From the NCBI GenBank assembly GCA_002205965.3, contig NADL03000657.1, positions 1,798,001-1,862,000 of the forward strand: 64,000 bases of DNA, read 5' to 3'. The notes beneath the pieces were generated by a model, which did not search any database, was not told the origin of the DNA, and saw only the letters and a list, made by a program, of their open reading frames with translations. The stretch is from Kappaphycus alvarezii (Eukaryota > Rhodophyta > Florideophyceae > Gigartinales > Solieriaceae). A program made the translations under genes and the position numbers. The stretch's first letter is position 1. Each line of letters opens with the position of its first letter. Below, one piece after another: positions 1 through 11,568 of this stretch.

Positions 1-1540
1 ATATCACGGAAATATAGTATAATTCGAATGTAGCGGAAAGTGAAAATTACTTGAGGGTTGACTGTAGCAGTAGGACTAGCAATTTCACAAGCATCATTAC
101 CTGAAGTCTACAGAAGGTTTTCACGAAGTTCAATAGCAGTTTTCTATATCGAACTGGAGGCTTGCGGTACTATTTATCTCTCGTTGACGTTTTCCACGCG
201 GTAACTAGTGTTTTTCGTCCAGAATTTCTTTTTATAGTCGCAAATAGAATTCAACAACTGCGTAAAGATCTAGAATTATCTCTATACATAACTGGTACGC
301 TGCTCATTTTGCTAAAATGTATCTATTTCCAAAAAAAATCAAAATCAAAATACTTCAAATGCCCTCCACTACCTCTCGAAGAGTATTTCGCATTGCTCGA
401 ATGGGAAGCAAGCTTAAATTAGGAATTAACGCAAAAAAAATGTCTCAAAATCGCTTTCTGCCGATTATCCCCATCATTATCCGAAACTTACCAAGTTCGA
501 GTTCCTGTTTAGCTTTTAGCGCTTCCGGTCTTTCTCAGCAGCTTTGAATATTAACTTATGGATGAGTATTTCAGCTTGTAAGCATCAGTGAATTGGATGC
601 CACGACACCAATACGACCATTCAATCAAGTGTCTATGATCTACATTGAAATACTATACATTCATTGAACCATCCTAATTACGGTCCTTTACCACGAAACT
701 GAATCAGTTCATGTGACACTACTTGCTTGATAAGATAGTCGCGTGGTAGTTAGGGTAGACTCGGGCGTCGGCGAAGTGCTTGCATTGTTGAAAAGGGTAA
801 ATGCTGTGGACCGAGGGGTGGTCACAGTCGTTGGGGTGAGGGACAGAATGGGCATTGTGGTCAGTCGACCAATTACAATGGCCAAAAGGGTGGGTATTAT
901 CGTTAGGGCAGTGGTCACACCGGTGCTGAGGATGGTTGATGTCGTCTGGCTGGTAAGTACAGGGGTTGGTGGGCAGGACTGTTGATGCCATGGGGCGGAT
1001 TGTGAAAATTGAAACCCTATCTTTGCAAGTATTGGAAAACTGTTTAATTTGTTTTTCATTTCGACCGTGGTTAAAAAAGTGGAACAATATTTAGTCAGAG
1101 GCCCATAATTTTTTTTTATTGTGAATCATCGAAAATAATTTTATCTATATTTCACTGGCCCATGTTTCACAATGTATTACACGTGAAGCAATTTTAATAT
1201 CTTCCAGATGGTTTTAAAATTCTACATTTATAATTACTGGAATTATACTGCCAGTAAGTTATTATTTGGATTAATGATCGCCTGAAAAATTATTCTATAA
1301 TTATTACTAAACATGAATTTGGCCCAAAAAATTATAATACTGCTGGAATCACCTTTGTAGTGTTTCTACTCTGATCTAAAGTACATGTAAAATAGTCTTA
1401 GGCTGTTAGAAAATTTTAGCAAGCCTCGGGCCATCGCACTATCCCAGTCAAACAGCTTTCAATAAATATTGGTTTTGTTATTATTATTATTCTCATTCCT
1501 ATTCAGGTAATTTTATTATTCATTTATTTGGAATTATCTA
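1..1540. other. No gene recognised
   Basis: I see no reading frame here with a recognisable motif. Short open frames exist on both strands, but they overlap each other and have no domain character. The stretch from about 1080 to 1540 is AT-rich. One 20-base string at 777-796 recurs, with one or two changes, at 2548 and 12835 (see the separate repeat entries). Confidence 0.5.
777..796 (+). repeat. Dispersed 20-bp motif, copy 1
   Basis: This copy differs at two positions from the 20-mer at 2548-2567 (TGCTAGCATTGTTGAAATGG). A third copy at 12835-12854 differs from that one by a single base. Flanks are unrelated by eye. It may be the terminus of a short dispersed element; its nature is unknown. 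Confidence 0.45.
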
Positions 1541-1559
1541 TTTTGGATGTACGCATTTC

Positions 1560-2545
1560 ATTTAACCCACTTTTACACAGATGGTCACTCCGGGGGCGGT
1601 TGGATGATGTTGTTGGTCTGGCGGTTGCGGTGGGGGCATAGGTTATGTCGTTGGGCAGTAGGTTGCCGTATGTGGCCGCGGTGGCCCCGGCATGGCCGTG
1701 CGTACGCGCGGTCGCTGCTGCGGCGCCACCTAGGGCACCGCAAGCCTTCCACTTCCGCGCTGCAACGCTGCCTGTCACCCCTTTCGATCATGACCTGATT
1801 ACCGTCGCATCCGCCGATGGCAAGTAGCAGCACGCTACTGCCTCACCTGCTCTTCTCCCCATCGTCCTTGCCGGGATCGAACCCAATCGGCCGTTCAACC
1901 TGCTCACGGGACATCTCGAACCTCTTCCGCATGCCCTCTTCTCTCTCGCAGTTGCCCCCTTAAATGGCCCCACCCAGGCTTTCGAACCCCGCGGCTGTCC
2001 AAAACCTGCTACATATTGGCTTCTCCCTTGCTCTTGGCCCCTGCGACACGTAGATATCTCTAAAATTGTCGTTTGACAGTGATCTACGTCAAAGACTCCA
2101 ACAACCGACCACCGTGTCCTTTTCACTGCCATATATACCACTCACCCCCACCTCCACGCCGTGCAAATAAGCTCCACTCAGCTCCCCGATTTTGTTGCCG
2201 GTATTTCCCCCTACGCCGCTGCCGGCGTCCGCAAGCCCCTTCACGGGAAGAGAGGTACTTTTATAAACACCTGTATCCGCTTCTCTGTCTCTACCCGCTT
2301 CCGCCAAGCCATGCCCGCCCTCCTCTTTCACCACGCCTCCTCGTTCCCACAACCTTCTCTGCTTCCCCCCGGTCCCCGCGTAAACCGCTCGCTCCCCTGT
2401 GGCCCCACAGTCTCGCCTTGCTCGTCACTACCACCACCGCCGCTGCCAAACAAGAATATCTCTATAGGCGACAACAGTCCTACTGTAAGATTTTCTCTGT
2501 TACAACGAAGAAGAAGAAGAAACTTTACCTCGCCACTGTGTAAGC
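1560..2545. other. GC-rich block, probably decayed element DNA
   Basis: The composition changes abruptly to C- and G-rich DNA, like the non-LTR retroelement remains further right. Several overlapping frames stay open on both strands because stop codons are rare in such DNA, but none shows a motif I can name. A short GAA run lies at about 2507-2522. It could be the 5' (ORF1-like) part of an old non-LTR element; that is a guess from composition and neighbourhood. Confidence 0.25.
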
Positions 2546-2547
2546 GA

Positions 2548-2567
2548 TGCTAGCATTGTTGAAATGG
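2548..2567 (+). repeat. Dispersed 20-bp motif, copy 2
   Basis: The sequence is TGCTAGCATTGTTGAAATGG. It sits at the right edge of the GC-rich block. Near-identical copies lie at 777-796 and 12835-12854 on the same strand. Confidence 0.45.
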
Positions 2568-3112
2568 GCTGTGTGTTCACTCAGTTCACCACTTGACAAG
2601 CCAACACATGTGGCTTAGTGGTCCATGTATTTTTCCTGCATATTTTTTTGGGGAAGGGGCAAAGGGTGTATGGAATATACCTGTATTCCCACAAGAATCC
2701 AGACGAGCCCCGTTTATAGAGATAGTACTGGAGGAATGGTGACCTTTTATTACTAAAATGCATTACGAGGGAACCTTATGGCCCCGGCTGGACCTATTGG
2801 GGTTCAACCGCGCAGAATCTGCGCTGGTTGATCATGACTGCAGTATACCGCTGCACGAATGCTGGCACCATCGTACGAAGCGCACGAAACTCCGTGAGGG
2901 CATGCTTTCCCAGCCTAGCGGCGGTACAGTGCTGTCGCTCTACTCTAGAGATTCTATACTCTGTTAGCTCAGTAGAACTTACTAGAAAGTAGAGGTGTAC
3001 TATATAATTGTACTATCCAGAATGTAACTACGTAAATAAAGTGATGACGTGGGGCTCAACGCCAAATAAAAAACATTGAAGGAAAATCAAACTTCTAAAT
3101 TCATTGCAGTTT
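2568..3112. other. No gene recognised
   Basis: Nothing here carries a recognisable protein motif or RNA fold. A small open frame at 2758-2967 is not supported by any motif. Confidence 0.45.
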
Positions 3113-3190
3113 CTCTGTTACACCACTGTGTAATAGAGAATTGGAATCGCGACAGCGAACAAGTCTCTATTACACAGTGGTGTAACAGAG
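3113..3190. repeat. Perfect 27-bp inverted repeat with 24-nt spacer
   Basis: The arms at 3113-3139 and 3164-3190 are exact reverse complements. The left arm contains GTTACACCACTGTGTAATAG. The spacer 3140-3163 is 24 nt. The structure could form a strong hairpin or cruciform. It could be a tiny MITE, an element terminus or a hairpin RNA; nothing in the sequence decides between these. The C-rich retroelement-like DNA starts immediately to its right. Confidence 0.75.
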
Positions 3191-3193
3191 GCA

Positions 3194-3960
3194 TTGTTAC
3201 ACCTACCGCCCCACGCCACAACTCCCGCCACAACAACTTTGGCCTCCGCCTGCTCCCTGCCATCACCGCCCTCCTGCCTCTCCGCAAGCGTAACACGCCA
3301 GTCACACCCGAGGCTAAACCCGCGGCCTTTACTGTGGCCCTCTTTCCGATCGCTGCCCCGCAAGTCTCCGTCTCCCGGAGATGACCACAACAAAAACACT
3401 AGATACCTAGCCTCTGCTTCTGAGGTCGAGGTCCTTCCTGACCTGACCAACGACTAAGCGGAAGCCTTGTTAGACGTCGACGCCTCCGAATCGGCCTAAA
3501 GCCCGTCCGACGGTCATATGCATCCCCTCAAACACACATCCATGTTCCTTCCCGCCAAACCCAAACGCCCTACCCCTCTCCTACATTCCTTGCCATCTTC
3601 TCTCGATATCCTTAGCACTCCGTACCGAGAGGCAGACATCATCGAAGAGATCCCCAGACCCTGCATCATCACTTTAGTTCCGCTCCCAATCAACATGGCC
3701 AAGGCCGCTGCGACCGCCGGCGACAACGAATCCAGTGCTCGCGCCTTCCTCCACCTGCCTGTACTCCTCACTGCCGACCTTCGTCGCACACCGCGCTGCG
3801 AGGAAGGCTGGTGTCATCGCAAGGGTCAGAACGATGCCCTGGCGGGAGACATACGCCGCCCTCACACCGGCAACCAAAGGGAAGCGCTCCGGGCCGAAGC
3901 CATCACCGCCCACCACAACAGTGCTGACTGATTGCTCAACCCCACCTCGCGTCAGCTGAC
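3194..3960 (+). pseudogene. Possible 5' part of a non-LTR retroelement ORF
   Basis: The plus strand is C-rich. One frame (about 3660-3830) reads through a segment with ARAFLHLPVLL, followed in another frame by VIARVRTMPWRETYAAL. That pattern, a hydrophobic LP-containing helix and then a basic stretch, resembles the region ahead of the reverse transcriptase in the related elements at 5.5 and 14.5 kb. The frame is interrupted by stops and frame changes, so it cannot make a full protein. The link to the retroelements is inference from composition and a weak pattern; no catalytic motif is present. Confidence 0.3.
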
Positions 3961-4659
3961 TCACCCTCCCCCTTTCGGCGCTCCCGCCTCGTTGAGGCAC
4001 TGTGCAGAGATGGTTGCTACGGTACGGCTGATAGGGGTACATCGTTGGGAGAAGAGATACTCAGAACCAACTACCCAAGAAGGAGGTGTTGCAAGCGACA
4101 AAAGTGCTACCGTGGTATGGTTGAACGAACAAAAAGGAGTGGATAGGGAAGACAGTTGAAAGGGCTACAAGCAAGTATGGAAGGGCAGGGTATACCACCT
4201 ATGCTTAGTGACTAGCGTAAAATAAATGCTTCTTGGGTCTGAAGTTGACTCTCAACTTCCTAACTATTTGGGACTGGACTTGAAGTTGTCTGCCAACTTT
4301 CTTGACCTCTCCACGAGGAAGCAGTTTACTCAGCCTATATAGACTTTTGGCTACCCCTAAAGTCCGAACAAAACTACAAAAGGTACCAGGAAATGCATAG
4401 AAACAATTTGTGTGGATGATATACTTTAAACAAAAGATACTTAAGAAACTAACAATCAATGAGGTGCTCTTATTTCCCATTCTCCAAATCAGATCCAAAC
4501 AACTCCTCTAAAACATCTATGCTGCCCAAGCAGTCCCCACAAATATCTGCGAACGGCTCATAGCTCTCTACTCCCTTCTGGAGATATCTAAACTACTTGA
4601 GATATCTCCATCCGGTTCCAGCGTCGGCACCAATTGTTCCATACTCTCCAGTCCAGGCC
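3961..4659. other. No gene recognised
   Basis: A minus-strand frame at 4205-4498 encodes a hydrophobic start followed by a basic tail (KKVGRQLQVQSQIVRKLRV). I do not recognise it, and a chance frame is as likely. Confidence 0.3.
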
Positions 4660-5054
4660 TCACCAGTCCAACACTTTCCATACCCCCTGTTCCCTCATCC
4701 AACTCGCCCTCGTCCTCATCATCCTCCTCTTCCTCCTCTTCCTCCTTTTCATCCTCCTCATCTCCTCATCCTCCCCGTCCTCCTCTTCATTAACCTCGTA
4801 GACAAATTCAGGGCCACCCACTCCTTGAAAGTCGCACCAAATCCCTCCTCGATGTCCCACTCCCACCCCTTACCTACCCCCTCCGCCTCATCCTCAATAA
4901 AAAGGCGACGCAAGAATTCGATCACCTTTTTCTTGGTTTGCCGGCGCAGGTAATCCTCGCGGTCAGTAGGTCCGAAAGGGAGTAGGGAAATGGAGTTTAG
5001 GGGGCGGGGATGGCGATTTCTGGAAATGACTTTCGAGGGGCGTAGATTGTTCAT
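4660..5054 (-). CDS. Possible gene start, unknown product
   Basis: From an ATG at 5054 the minus strand encodes a charged, soluble-looking segment with DREDYLRRQTKKKVIEFLRR and WEWDIEEGFGATFKEW. That frame ends at 4758. A second frame (4866-4660) continues with an acidic-basic run, and a frame change inside the simple repeat at 4709-4790 would join them. A TATA-like CTTATATAAA lies 110 nt upstream and the 5' leader is C-rich, as in other candidate genes here. I do not recognise the family. It may be a real gene whose low-complexity part is mis-sequenced, or a truncated copy. Confidence 0.3.
4709..4790. repeat. Pyrimidine-rich CCT/CTT microsatellite-like tract
   Basis: Irregular repeats of TCC, TCT and CTT run over about 80 bases. 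On the minus strand they would encode alternating Glu, Arg and Lys. Such tracts slip easily, which could explain the frame break in the minus-strand candidate gene lying over it. Confidence 0.7.
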
Positions 5055-5163
5055 TTCGGTAGGTTTTGGGGAATGGGAGGCAACGGAGGGTGTTTTGGGT
5101 GTGTGGGGGGAGAGGGGTGATGAGTAAAATGATCGGGGACATTTAAAACTTCGAATAACGGGG

Positions 5164-5172
5164 TTTATATAA
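5164..5172 (-). promoter_or_regulatory. TATA-like element
   Basis: Read on the minus strand this is TTATATAAA, 110 nt ahead of the ATG at 5054. It fits a core promoter of the candidate minus-strand gene. There is no other support. Confidence 0.3.
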
Positions 5173-5179
5173 GCTCCCG

Positions 5180-5545
5180 GGGCAGGTTCTATAGATTAGG
5201 AATGGGTAAAATAAATCTGCAAGGGATTTCGTAGTAGTGCATTTGCGCCCTTTCTCTCAAAAAAACGAATTTGGAGGATGTGGTAAGCAAAATGGGAAAA
5301 ATAACTTGATTTGGGATCGATTCAGAGGGCTAGATACAGTATAAAATACCTAAATAAAATGGTTTAAATTTGGAGAGGACCGCGGTAATGATAAGCAAGG
5401 CTCAGGGAGGACGAGGAAGGACCGGAACTATAAGCAAATTTGGACAAGGAGAGGTACTACAGTAAACTAAAGGTCTGTAGATGACGGCGACAAAAAAATC
5501 CGTTCCTATCAGAACGCGCCTAACAACGGCCATGCGCTAACAACG
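5180..5545. other. No gene recognised
   Basis: Mixed-composition spacer between the minus-strand candidate and the plus-strand retroelement remains. I see no motif. Confidence 0.4.
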
Positions 5546-5548
5546 ACC

Positions 5549-7300
5549 ATGCATTCCTTACAAAGGGATAGATCGGATATACCTTCCAAGAGTAAAACAC
5601 CCAAACGTTCCCCTTCTTTACAAAGCGCTCCACTCGCCGATGTCAACTACCCCGACACCATATGGACTCTGCGTTCTCTCCACCCCACCCCTTCCTATCT
5701 CTTCGCCCCGCTCCCTACGTCCTGCCTCCCACAGCCGGTTTCACCTATTGGTCAAGACCAAGACTACTCCCGATACAAGTGCCACCGGCCTCACCGCGCT
5801 CGCCCTGCTCGTCAACCGTATCGCCCGCGGCGAGCTCCCCGGAGAAGTCTTCCCCGCAACGCTCCTTCCCGTACAGCCAACAGTGGCAAGATCCGCCCCA
5901 ACGCAATCGGGATTGTACTCGGGAGAAAGGTTTGGGTTTTTTACTCTTGGAAGATATATCCGATCTATCCCATGGTTTTCCAGACAACCACAATCGACTC
6001 AAAACGGGTATACCGACACAGTAATGGGGAAGGAACTGCGATCCCTAAAATGCTACCTTCAGGCCAGCCATCAAGCAGGCCGCATTGGACATGACGGATT
6101 GCACTCCTCCGCATCGTTAAGAAGACCCTCATCCCTCACGCCATTGATGACTCTAGAGATATCCTCGCCTCCCACCAGACGGCAAACCGGGTAAAGGTCG
6201 GAATGGATGCCGTCGTGCACAACATGCGGATTATCCATTACCGCCTCTACCATATCGCCCAGGTCGCTACCGCCCTTATTAATGACTCCAACCCATTCAA
6301 CTGCGTGAACAGGCGGTCTCTATCCAACCTCCCGCCTGCCCGCACGCCTGCGCTCGCGCGGCTCATCAACATGGTCTATAGCCGCTCGCAAAATCCGCTC
6401 CTCGTCCCAAACCGTGAGCACACAGTGATACCAATCGCATACGGCACTGAACATGGTGACGCAGCTTGCATGCTCCTGTTCTCGCTTACCATCCAGCCCC
6501 TAATGCTCAAGGTTGCTGGGGGCCCGGACTTGATTCTCAACCAATGGTATGCGGATGATAGCACACTCGTCGGCACACTGCTTGCCCTCCGGAGAGCCCT
6601 CGCAACACTCCGGCAGCATAAGCTCTCCCACGGCCTCCACCTCAACATGCGCAAAACGCGCATCTACAAGCCCCACATACCCCCCCAGAACGTGACCAGT
6701 TTCTCTCAGACTTCCCCTCTAGCAATGCCCCCCACACTGGGTTGAGCTTTTGGTGCCCAAATCTGCACCCGCGATTATACGCACGAGTTCCTACTCGCGA
6801 AGATCGCGCCCTGTCGCTGGACTCTCGAGAAGTTCTACGTCGTTCAAAACCCCCAAAGTCGATTCCACACGCATCGCCCCAGTGCTTCTGCATGTCTGAT
6901 ATTCTATGGGTTCCGCCTCCGGGACCCGCAACACGCTTCGGACGACGCGACAGTCTTTGACTCGCTGCAACGGGAGTTACACGACAAAATCAGCGACCTT
7001 GCCCCCGCTGGCCAACCCTAGACCCAAGCTTGCCCCTCGATCCGACTCGGCGGACATGGATTCTCCGAATTCAGCCCAATCCTCTACAACATCAACTGAT
7101 CCTATACAGTATCGTTTCCGCCATCATCACTGACATTGTCCCCGCTCGCGAATGCAATGCTTGATGCGCCTTCCCCCGGATTGCAGACATCCTGCACTTG
7201 CCTTGCCCTGCAGATCAGCGTACCCTCCTCGATCTAGCCCGCCCGCTCCTTTACGCCTTCACCAGCCGTACACCTGTCCACCCCGATCCCGAAGCCCTAG
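5549..7300 (+). pseudogene. Decayed non-LTR retroelement reverse transcriptase
   Basis: The plus strand carries an old reverse transcriptase spread over three frames. Around 5780-5850 is LVNRIARGELPGEVFP, and at about 5890 IRPNAIGIVLGRK in another frame, the usual lead-in to the fingers domain. The frame from 6203 to 6745 contains DSNPFNCVNRRSL (motif A region, first Asp kept), a motif B-like stretch with GTEHGDAACMLLFSL in which QGDP is damaged, and QWYADDSTL (motif C). Further right (6750-7020) another frame matches the region after the reverse transcriptase of the element at 14.5 kb. Many stops and frame changes make it a pseudogene. It is related to, but well diverged from, the 14.5-kb copy. 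Confidence 0.75.
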
Positions 7301-7570
7301 GAGGCCTTGATCCAATTCCCTCACTGAATCCCCTAAATTCCGCGATTTCGGGGAAGGAGGGCCAACCCAATACGAACCCCTTCTCTTCAAATATTAAGAA
7401 ACCTCCTTTTCTTTTCCACTCCCAACCTAGCTCGCGCCATTTACCCTCTCTTCCCCCGACCACGCAATTCTCAACCTCACCCTTCTCCCCGATACCCACC
7501 TGACCCGTTGTGTGTTTCCCCTTCTCACAAACTCTTGACGTTCAATTGACCAAAATCTCTAATTTCCTTC
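7301..7570. other. No gene recognised
   Basis: C-rich tail of the retroelement region. Frames are open on both strands, but I see no motif. Confidence 0.35.
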
Positions 7571-7574
7571 CCTT

Positions 7575-8229
7575 ACCGACCGTAATACAAAATCGAGCTC
7601 AAACCTCATCCAACTGAAGCATGCCATCCAAAAACATGCTGGGTATGTCAACTGGCTTGACGAATACTTAGACGACATCTGGATCTGCACAATCCCCTGG
7701 GAGTACCTTGTGCTCGAAAGAGCGGGAAATAGGACAATTCCATTTATGTTGAAGCACGTCCCAGTCTTCTGCTTCGCTTCGCATGGTGAGTGCTTGCGAG
7801 CTGTGATAGCTACCGCGCGGATGGCCAAGCACGGTGAAGATGTGGCACATAAGTTCCTCTAGAAAGGCAACACACCTGCAAGGGATCTTGCTGATGCGCG
7901 GCGATGGCTTCAGAAACACAGGATTCATTATCATTTGCGTAAGGATGACATTCCAATCCTTGCTGACTTTTGATCTTAGCTTAAAGAGCTTGCAGGTGGA
8001 TTTTACCATCTTAGCCTTGTTGATCACGACGATCTTGAGGAATCCATAGCCCATTTCGTTGTTCTTGACACGCAGGGGAGGCTGATTACTAACATTGCTG
8101 AACAACATGCGTTCGTGATGGAAACTGAAGTGGTACGTGCTTCTGTTGGTGATGGATTTGTCCTGGAGAGTGTTGTGGAGATATGGTTGTTGCACACTCA
8201 GAAAAAAAGGCAAGGGAAGAAAGAATAGC
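7575..8229 (+). pseudogene. Decayed coding sequence, unknown product
   Basis: One plus-strand frame reads like protein for about 215 codons. It starts with WLDEYLDDIWICTIPW, passes VFCFASHGECLRAVIATARM, and goes on to LKELAGGFYHLSLVDHDDLE and VLDTQGRLITNIAEQ. It is cut by TAG at 7859, TGA near 7972 and TAG near 7978 and ends at TAG 8227-8229. All fragments stay in the same frame, which argues for an old gene with point-mutation stops rather than chance. No start codon is evident and I do not recognise the family. A plain minus-strand frame covering the same DNA is probably its shadow. Confidence 0.45.
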
Positions 8230-8700
8230 AGGATTACGGCCGCAATTTTCCGTGCAAGGAAGAGGGAAAGTTTAGGGGAACGAAGGGTAAACAACAAAGT
8301 ACGGAAGATTGCAGAAGAATCTGACGAAGAATAAAAAAGAATGTACCGAAGATTGCCAAAAACTACAGGTTAGAATAAACACATGAGTACATTCCTTTTG
8401 ATCTTGGACTTCTGTCGTCTCCTTTGATTCCCTTCGCAAATCGTAGGATTTCCGGAACAAGAAAATCATAATTTATCACTTTTAAAGCTTGCGGTACATC
8501 ATCACTTTCCTCTTCATTAAAGCTTCTGCGAGGTGTTCATGGACGCTCACCCACTACATGGTTTTTATCTCTCCTGCTTCAGGTGAGTCACGGAGACGAG
8601 AGACCGTCTTACGAAAACGACAATTGTTTCACTCATGCAGCTTCTTGGTGGTTGAATATAGAACATGTGATTCTGCAGTGAGGACAAAAGAAAGTTACAA
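8230..8700. other. No gene recognised; downstream side of the Copia element
   Basis: If the Copia element kept its 3' long terminal repeat, it should lie about here. I could not match this DNA to the other flank (12.3-13.3 kb), so no LTR is called. Confidence 0.3.
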
Positions 8701-8714
8701 TAGACTCTTGTGCA

Positions 8715-9133
8715 AGGTCTAAAGCTGATCCGCGCATAAGGAATCCCGGTCGGCTGAAATGGCAGCGGCTAGTACCTCAGCTCCTATGGATGAAAAACTG
8801 ATCCTAGCTTACTTTGTGCTGCTCCGGTCAGGAACGTGGAAGACATAAAGACATACCCACCCGTGCTGGCAGGAAAATGCCTGACATGTAACCAGTTTGG
8901 CCATATGAAGACATGCGTTGAATGACATCCGAGAATGTCAATTATGCTGGGTTGGTGAGTGATGGTGGGAAGAGGAAACGGAGTGATGGGCTCAAATTGC
9001 GAAGTTCGGATAGAATCTGGTTGGCGGTGATGATTTGTGACACTTTAACACGACGGACTTGGCGTTGCGAGTGGCTGGCAGCGAAAGAAGCCTGCGGAAG
9101 AACGCTATGGCTGAGGAAGTTCAGAGAGCCCAC
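8715..9133 (-). pseudogene. Copia RNase H remnant
   Basis: The frame 9133-8942 has ITANQILSELRNLSPSLRF, the helix before the RNase H core. The continuation has LTFSDV, in which the catalytic Asp of the SDA motif is kept, then SYGQTGYMSGIFLPA. Near 8800-8740 comes ARISFSSIGAEVLAAAISAD, which holds the catalytic Glu of the SSxGAE motif and is highly typical of Copia RNase H. Stop codons interrupt it several times. Confidence 0.75.
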
Positions 9134-9150
9134 AAGTGCTTGATAGCATG

Positions 9151-9800
9151 TTAGTTCGCCCGATGTACTTGGTTACGAAGCTCTCTTGCGCCTGGAATGG
9201 GGCAAAGAGAAAGGCGCGATATTGTCTGGGTACTCCTGCGTGATAATAGAGACGGATCTGTTGGGCTCTTGATGAAACTTAACGGGATTGAAGACGATAT
9301 TCTTGTCAAAAGCGAAGTTACTACGGTAAAATTAGAACCTATGGTATCATAGAAGGCTTGAATGGCCTTGGACGGTCCCGCGAGAAGTAAGTCGTCAACC
9401 ACTTTTGCGAAAACAAGCTGAATCTATTCATCTGGGTTGTAAATGACGAATCGCTGCGAGAGTCTGGGAACGGGAACGAAGCAGTAGTATATCATCCATG
9501 TCTTTACGGTACGGTGAGTTCCATAGACGCCCAGACTCCATACTCCCGTATGCGGGCTTCAACAGTTTCCAAACCATTTTGGAGGAAGTGGCATAACCTT
9601 TCGGCGGTCGCATGAATACATTGCGAAGGAAATCACGGGCTTGTACGCATGCTTGATGTGAATCGAGGCCTGTCGAAAGAAAGATGACAATGCCGCGATC
9701 GACAGAATCAAGCGGAAACTGCACTCTGCGGAAGAAGCAGTTTGAACTTATTCCTTTTCCTTATCACTGTTTTCAGGCGGAAATTGACGACATTTAAGCC
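9151..9800 (-). pseudogene. Copia reverse transcriptase remnant
   Basis: The frame 9724-9428 carries RNVFMRPPKGY and VWKLLKPAYGSMESGRLW, the landmark Copia stretch after motif A (compare PPGF...LxKALYGLKQSPRxW in the family). The frame 9402-9151 begins VVDDLLLAGPSKAI, where VVDD stands for the catalytic YVDD. Frames change between these parts, so no functional enzyme is made. Confidence 0.75.
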
Positions 9801-10410
9801 ATATTTTGCCTGTGTCGGCTGAAGGACGGAGTTGAAAGAAGTGATGGGATGAAATGACATTGGCGTTATCGGTATTTAACTTCTGTATACGCGCCGGCCT
9901 TTAAGAACTTATATTTAGCCTCCTCAATGACCTTATCAAGAATGCATTGCGGTGCGAATTGTACCTGGGATTCACTAAAAGTTTTTTCCCCAAGAACCCT
10001 TTAAATTTCACGAATTATTTGTCGTTAAGAGGAATGCAGGGAGTGATGGAAAGAAGACAGATAATGAGGAGATGCCGCCTGCAACTTTCTCCGGCCTTGG
10101 CGGATCATGCTTGTTTGTGAAACCGGAATGCACTGACCGATCAGGAGATGAATGTTGAGTACCGAGAAGTTTGTTGCATGATTGAATTGGTTGTTTGACC
10201 CTGATACGCTTGCCTCTTGACGACCTCTGTTAGTGTGAATGATGTTGACACCAAAGCCCAGATTCTCTTTCGGTCAACTTCAAGACGTCATCGGCTTCTG
10301 CCAAATCCAAACCTTGCACTATATCTTGGCCATGGCATTGTGGCTCCGGATGCAGCGAATCAGGAACATTAATTGCGGATTCGACGTCCGCGGGGACTAC
10401 ATCATCGAAC

Positions 10411-10702
10411 TCAGCAAATAGAGACAGCCTGCAGTTGCAAATTAGTTTTAATTATCATGGAAGTCCCTATCAACAACGGAGTAGCTACGAGGGAAGAAGA
10501 AGCCGATGCTGTCCAACTCTTGGAGAAAAATGCCTGAAGGAGCTCTAAAAATGTCCTCGTACACAGATTCAACTGGCTTTCCGGCATGGTCTTCTTGTGT
10601 GGAAAAAATGAACATCGGTTTTGTCGAAAGCAAAAGCCTGTTTCCCATTTTCCGAATTTTGGCCCGCGCTTGAAATAATACACCTTTTCTTCGTTCTGTC
10701 AC
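10411..10702 (-). pseudogene. Copia integrase-reverse transcriptase linker remnant
   Basis: Two overlapping minus-strand frames share this region. A stretch reading VYYFKRGPKFGKWETGF resembles the small basic region with a conserved Trp and Gly that follows the Copia integrase core. The rest, up to the reverse transcriptase at 9.8 kb, is degraded. The assignment leans on position between recognised domains. Confidence 0.4.
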
Positions 10703-10895
10703 TCATCAGGGGATACAATCTTCGGCTCTTGCCTTTTCTTAACGAGCCGGAGGGCTCTTCTGACAACTTACTCTTGGTGCGCGATTTGAGGGTTCTAGGA
10801 AAGTTCTGGTTGTGGAAGACCGACTAAGGAGGGAGTGTAACCGCGAGACATCTCAAAGCTGCTCATGTTTTTGCTTCCATATAGCACGTTGCTGA

Positions 10896-11568
10896 TTAAT
10901 TCTCAGCCTTAGTACTGGCGAAATACTCAGCGTCTTTCAACAAACACTCAACCGATGTACGCAATACAGAATTCTTGTGTTCAACGATTCCAAGCTTGTT
11001 ACAACGGCGCACTGGGAGGGGGTCAAATTGAATGCCGAAGTAGCGGATATCATCGCCAAGCTTTTTGTTGAGGAACTTAGCGTCTCCAGAACTTTTTTTC
11101 TGGGGCTCCATGAGCGTTAATCCACTTCAGCTCGAGATCCCTTGCGACTTTTTCCATTTCGCGAGATGGAAGGATAGAAGAAACTGAGTACGCGTTGGAA
11201 ACTTCGACAATGTGAAGGAATGGTTTATTCTCAAAATTCGAAAAGAAGAAGAAGTCAGTCTGAAAATGTTCGTTGAAGCTATAGAACAGCTTCCCAAAAG
11301 ATATATGTCTTGATGTTAGAGGCTTCTCAGTCTCCTTGCAACTATTGCACTTATCTGCAGCGGATTGCAAGGCTTGCTTTAGGACAAGAGTCATAACTCG
11401 ACCGCGTTTACATAGGGTTAACATGTCTTCGAAAGGAATGTGCGAGTATCCGTGAAGCTTGTTTGCGAATCGACGAGCTATGTTTCCATATCGAAATCTG
11501 TTGTTAAATTTTTCATTCTTCGGAGCTTTCTTGGAGAAATAGGCTTGACAGAAAAAAATTGTTCTCAA
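10896..11568 (-). pseudogene. Copia pre-integrase and integrase core remnant
   Basis: The frame 11568-11077 shows the pre-integrase zinc-binding end (KCNSCKE, Cys-x2-Cys), then FNEHFQTDFFFF with the first catalytic Asp, and PFLHIVEVSNAYSVSSILPS, where the family has a second acidic motif. It closes with WINAHGAPEKKF. The frame 11111-10896 continues with RRCNKLGIVEHKNSVLR, the region of the catalytic Glu. A frame change near 11090 separates the two parts. It would have joined element DNA to the host genome; it is inactive now. Confidence 0.75.

Noticed and set aside
162..422. 86-codon plus-strand frame at the left edge
   Set aside because: No ATG at its start, no motif, overlapping frame nearby; not distinguishable from chance.
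1870..1890. Second B-box-like word (minus-strand GGGTTCGATCCC)
   Set aside because: Only part of a stem pairs and no tRNA cloverleaf is possible at the right distances.
2073..2543. 156-codon plus-strand frame in the GC-rich block
   Set aside because: Overlaps other open frames on both strands, low complexity, no motif.
7668..8297. 209-codon minus-strand frame
   Set aside because: Antisense to the better plus-strand decayed gene, which keeps protein character in a single frame; the minus frame has no motif and is likely its shadow.
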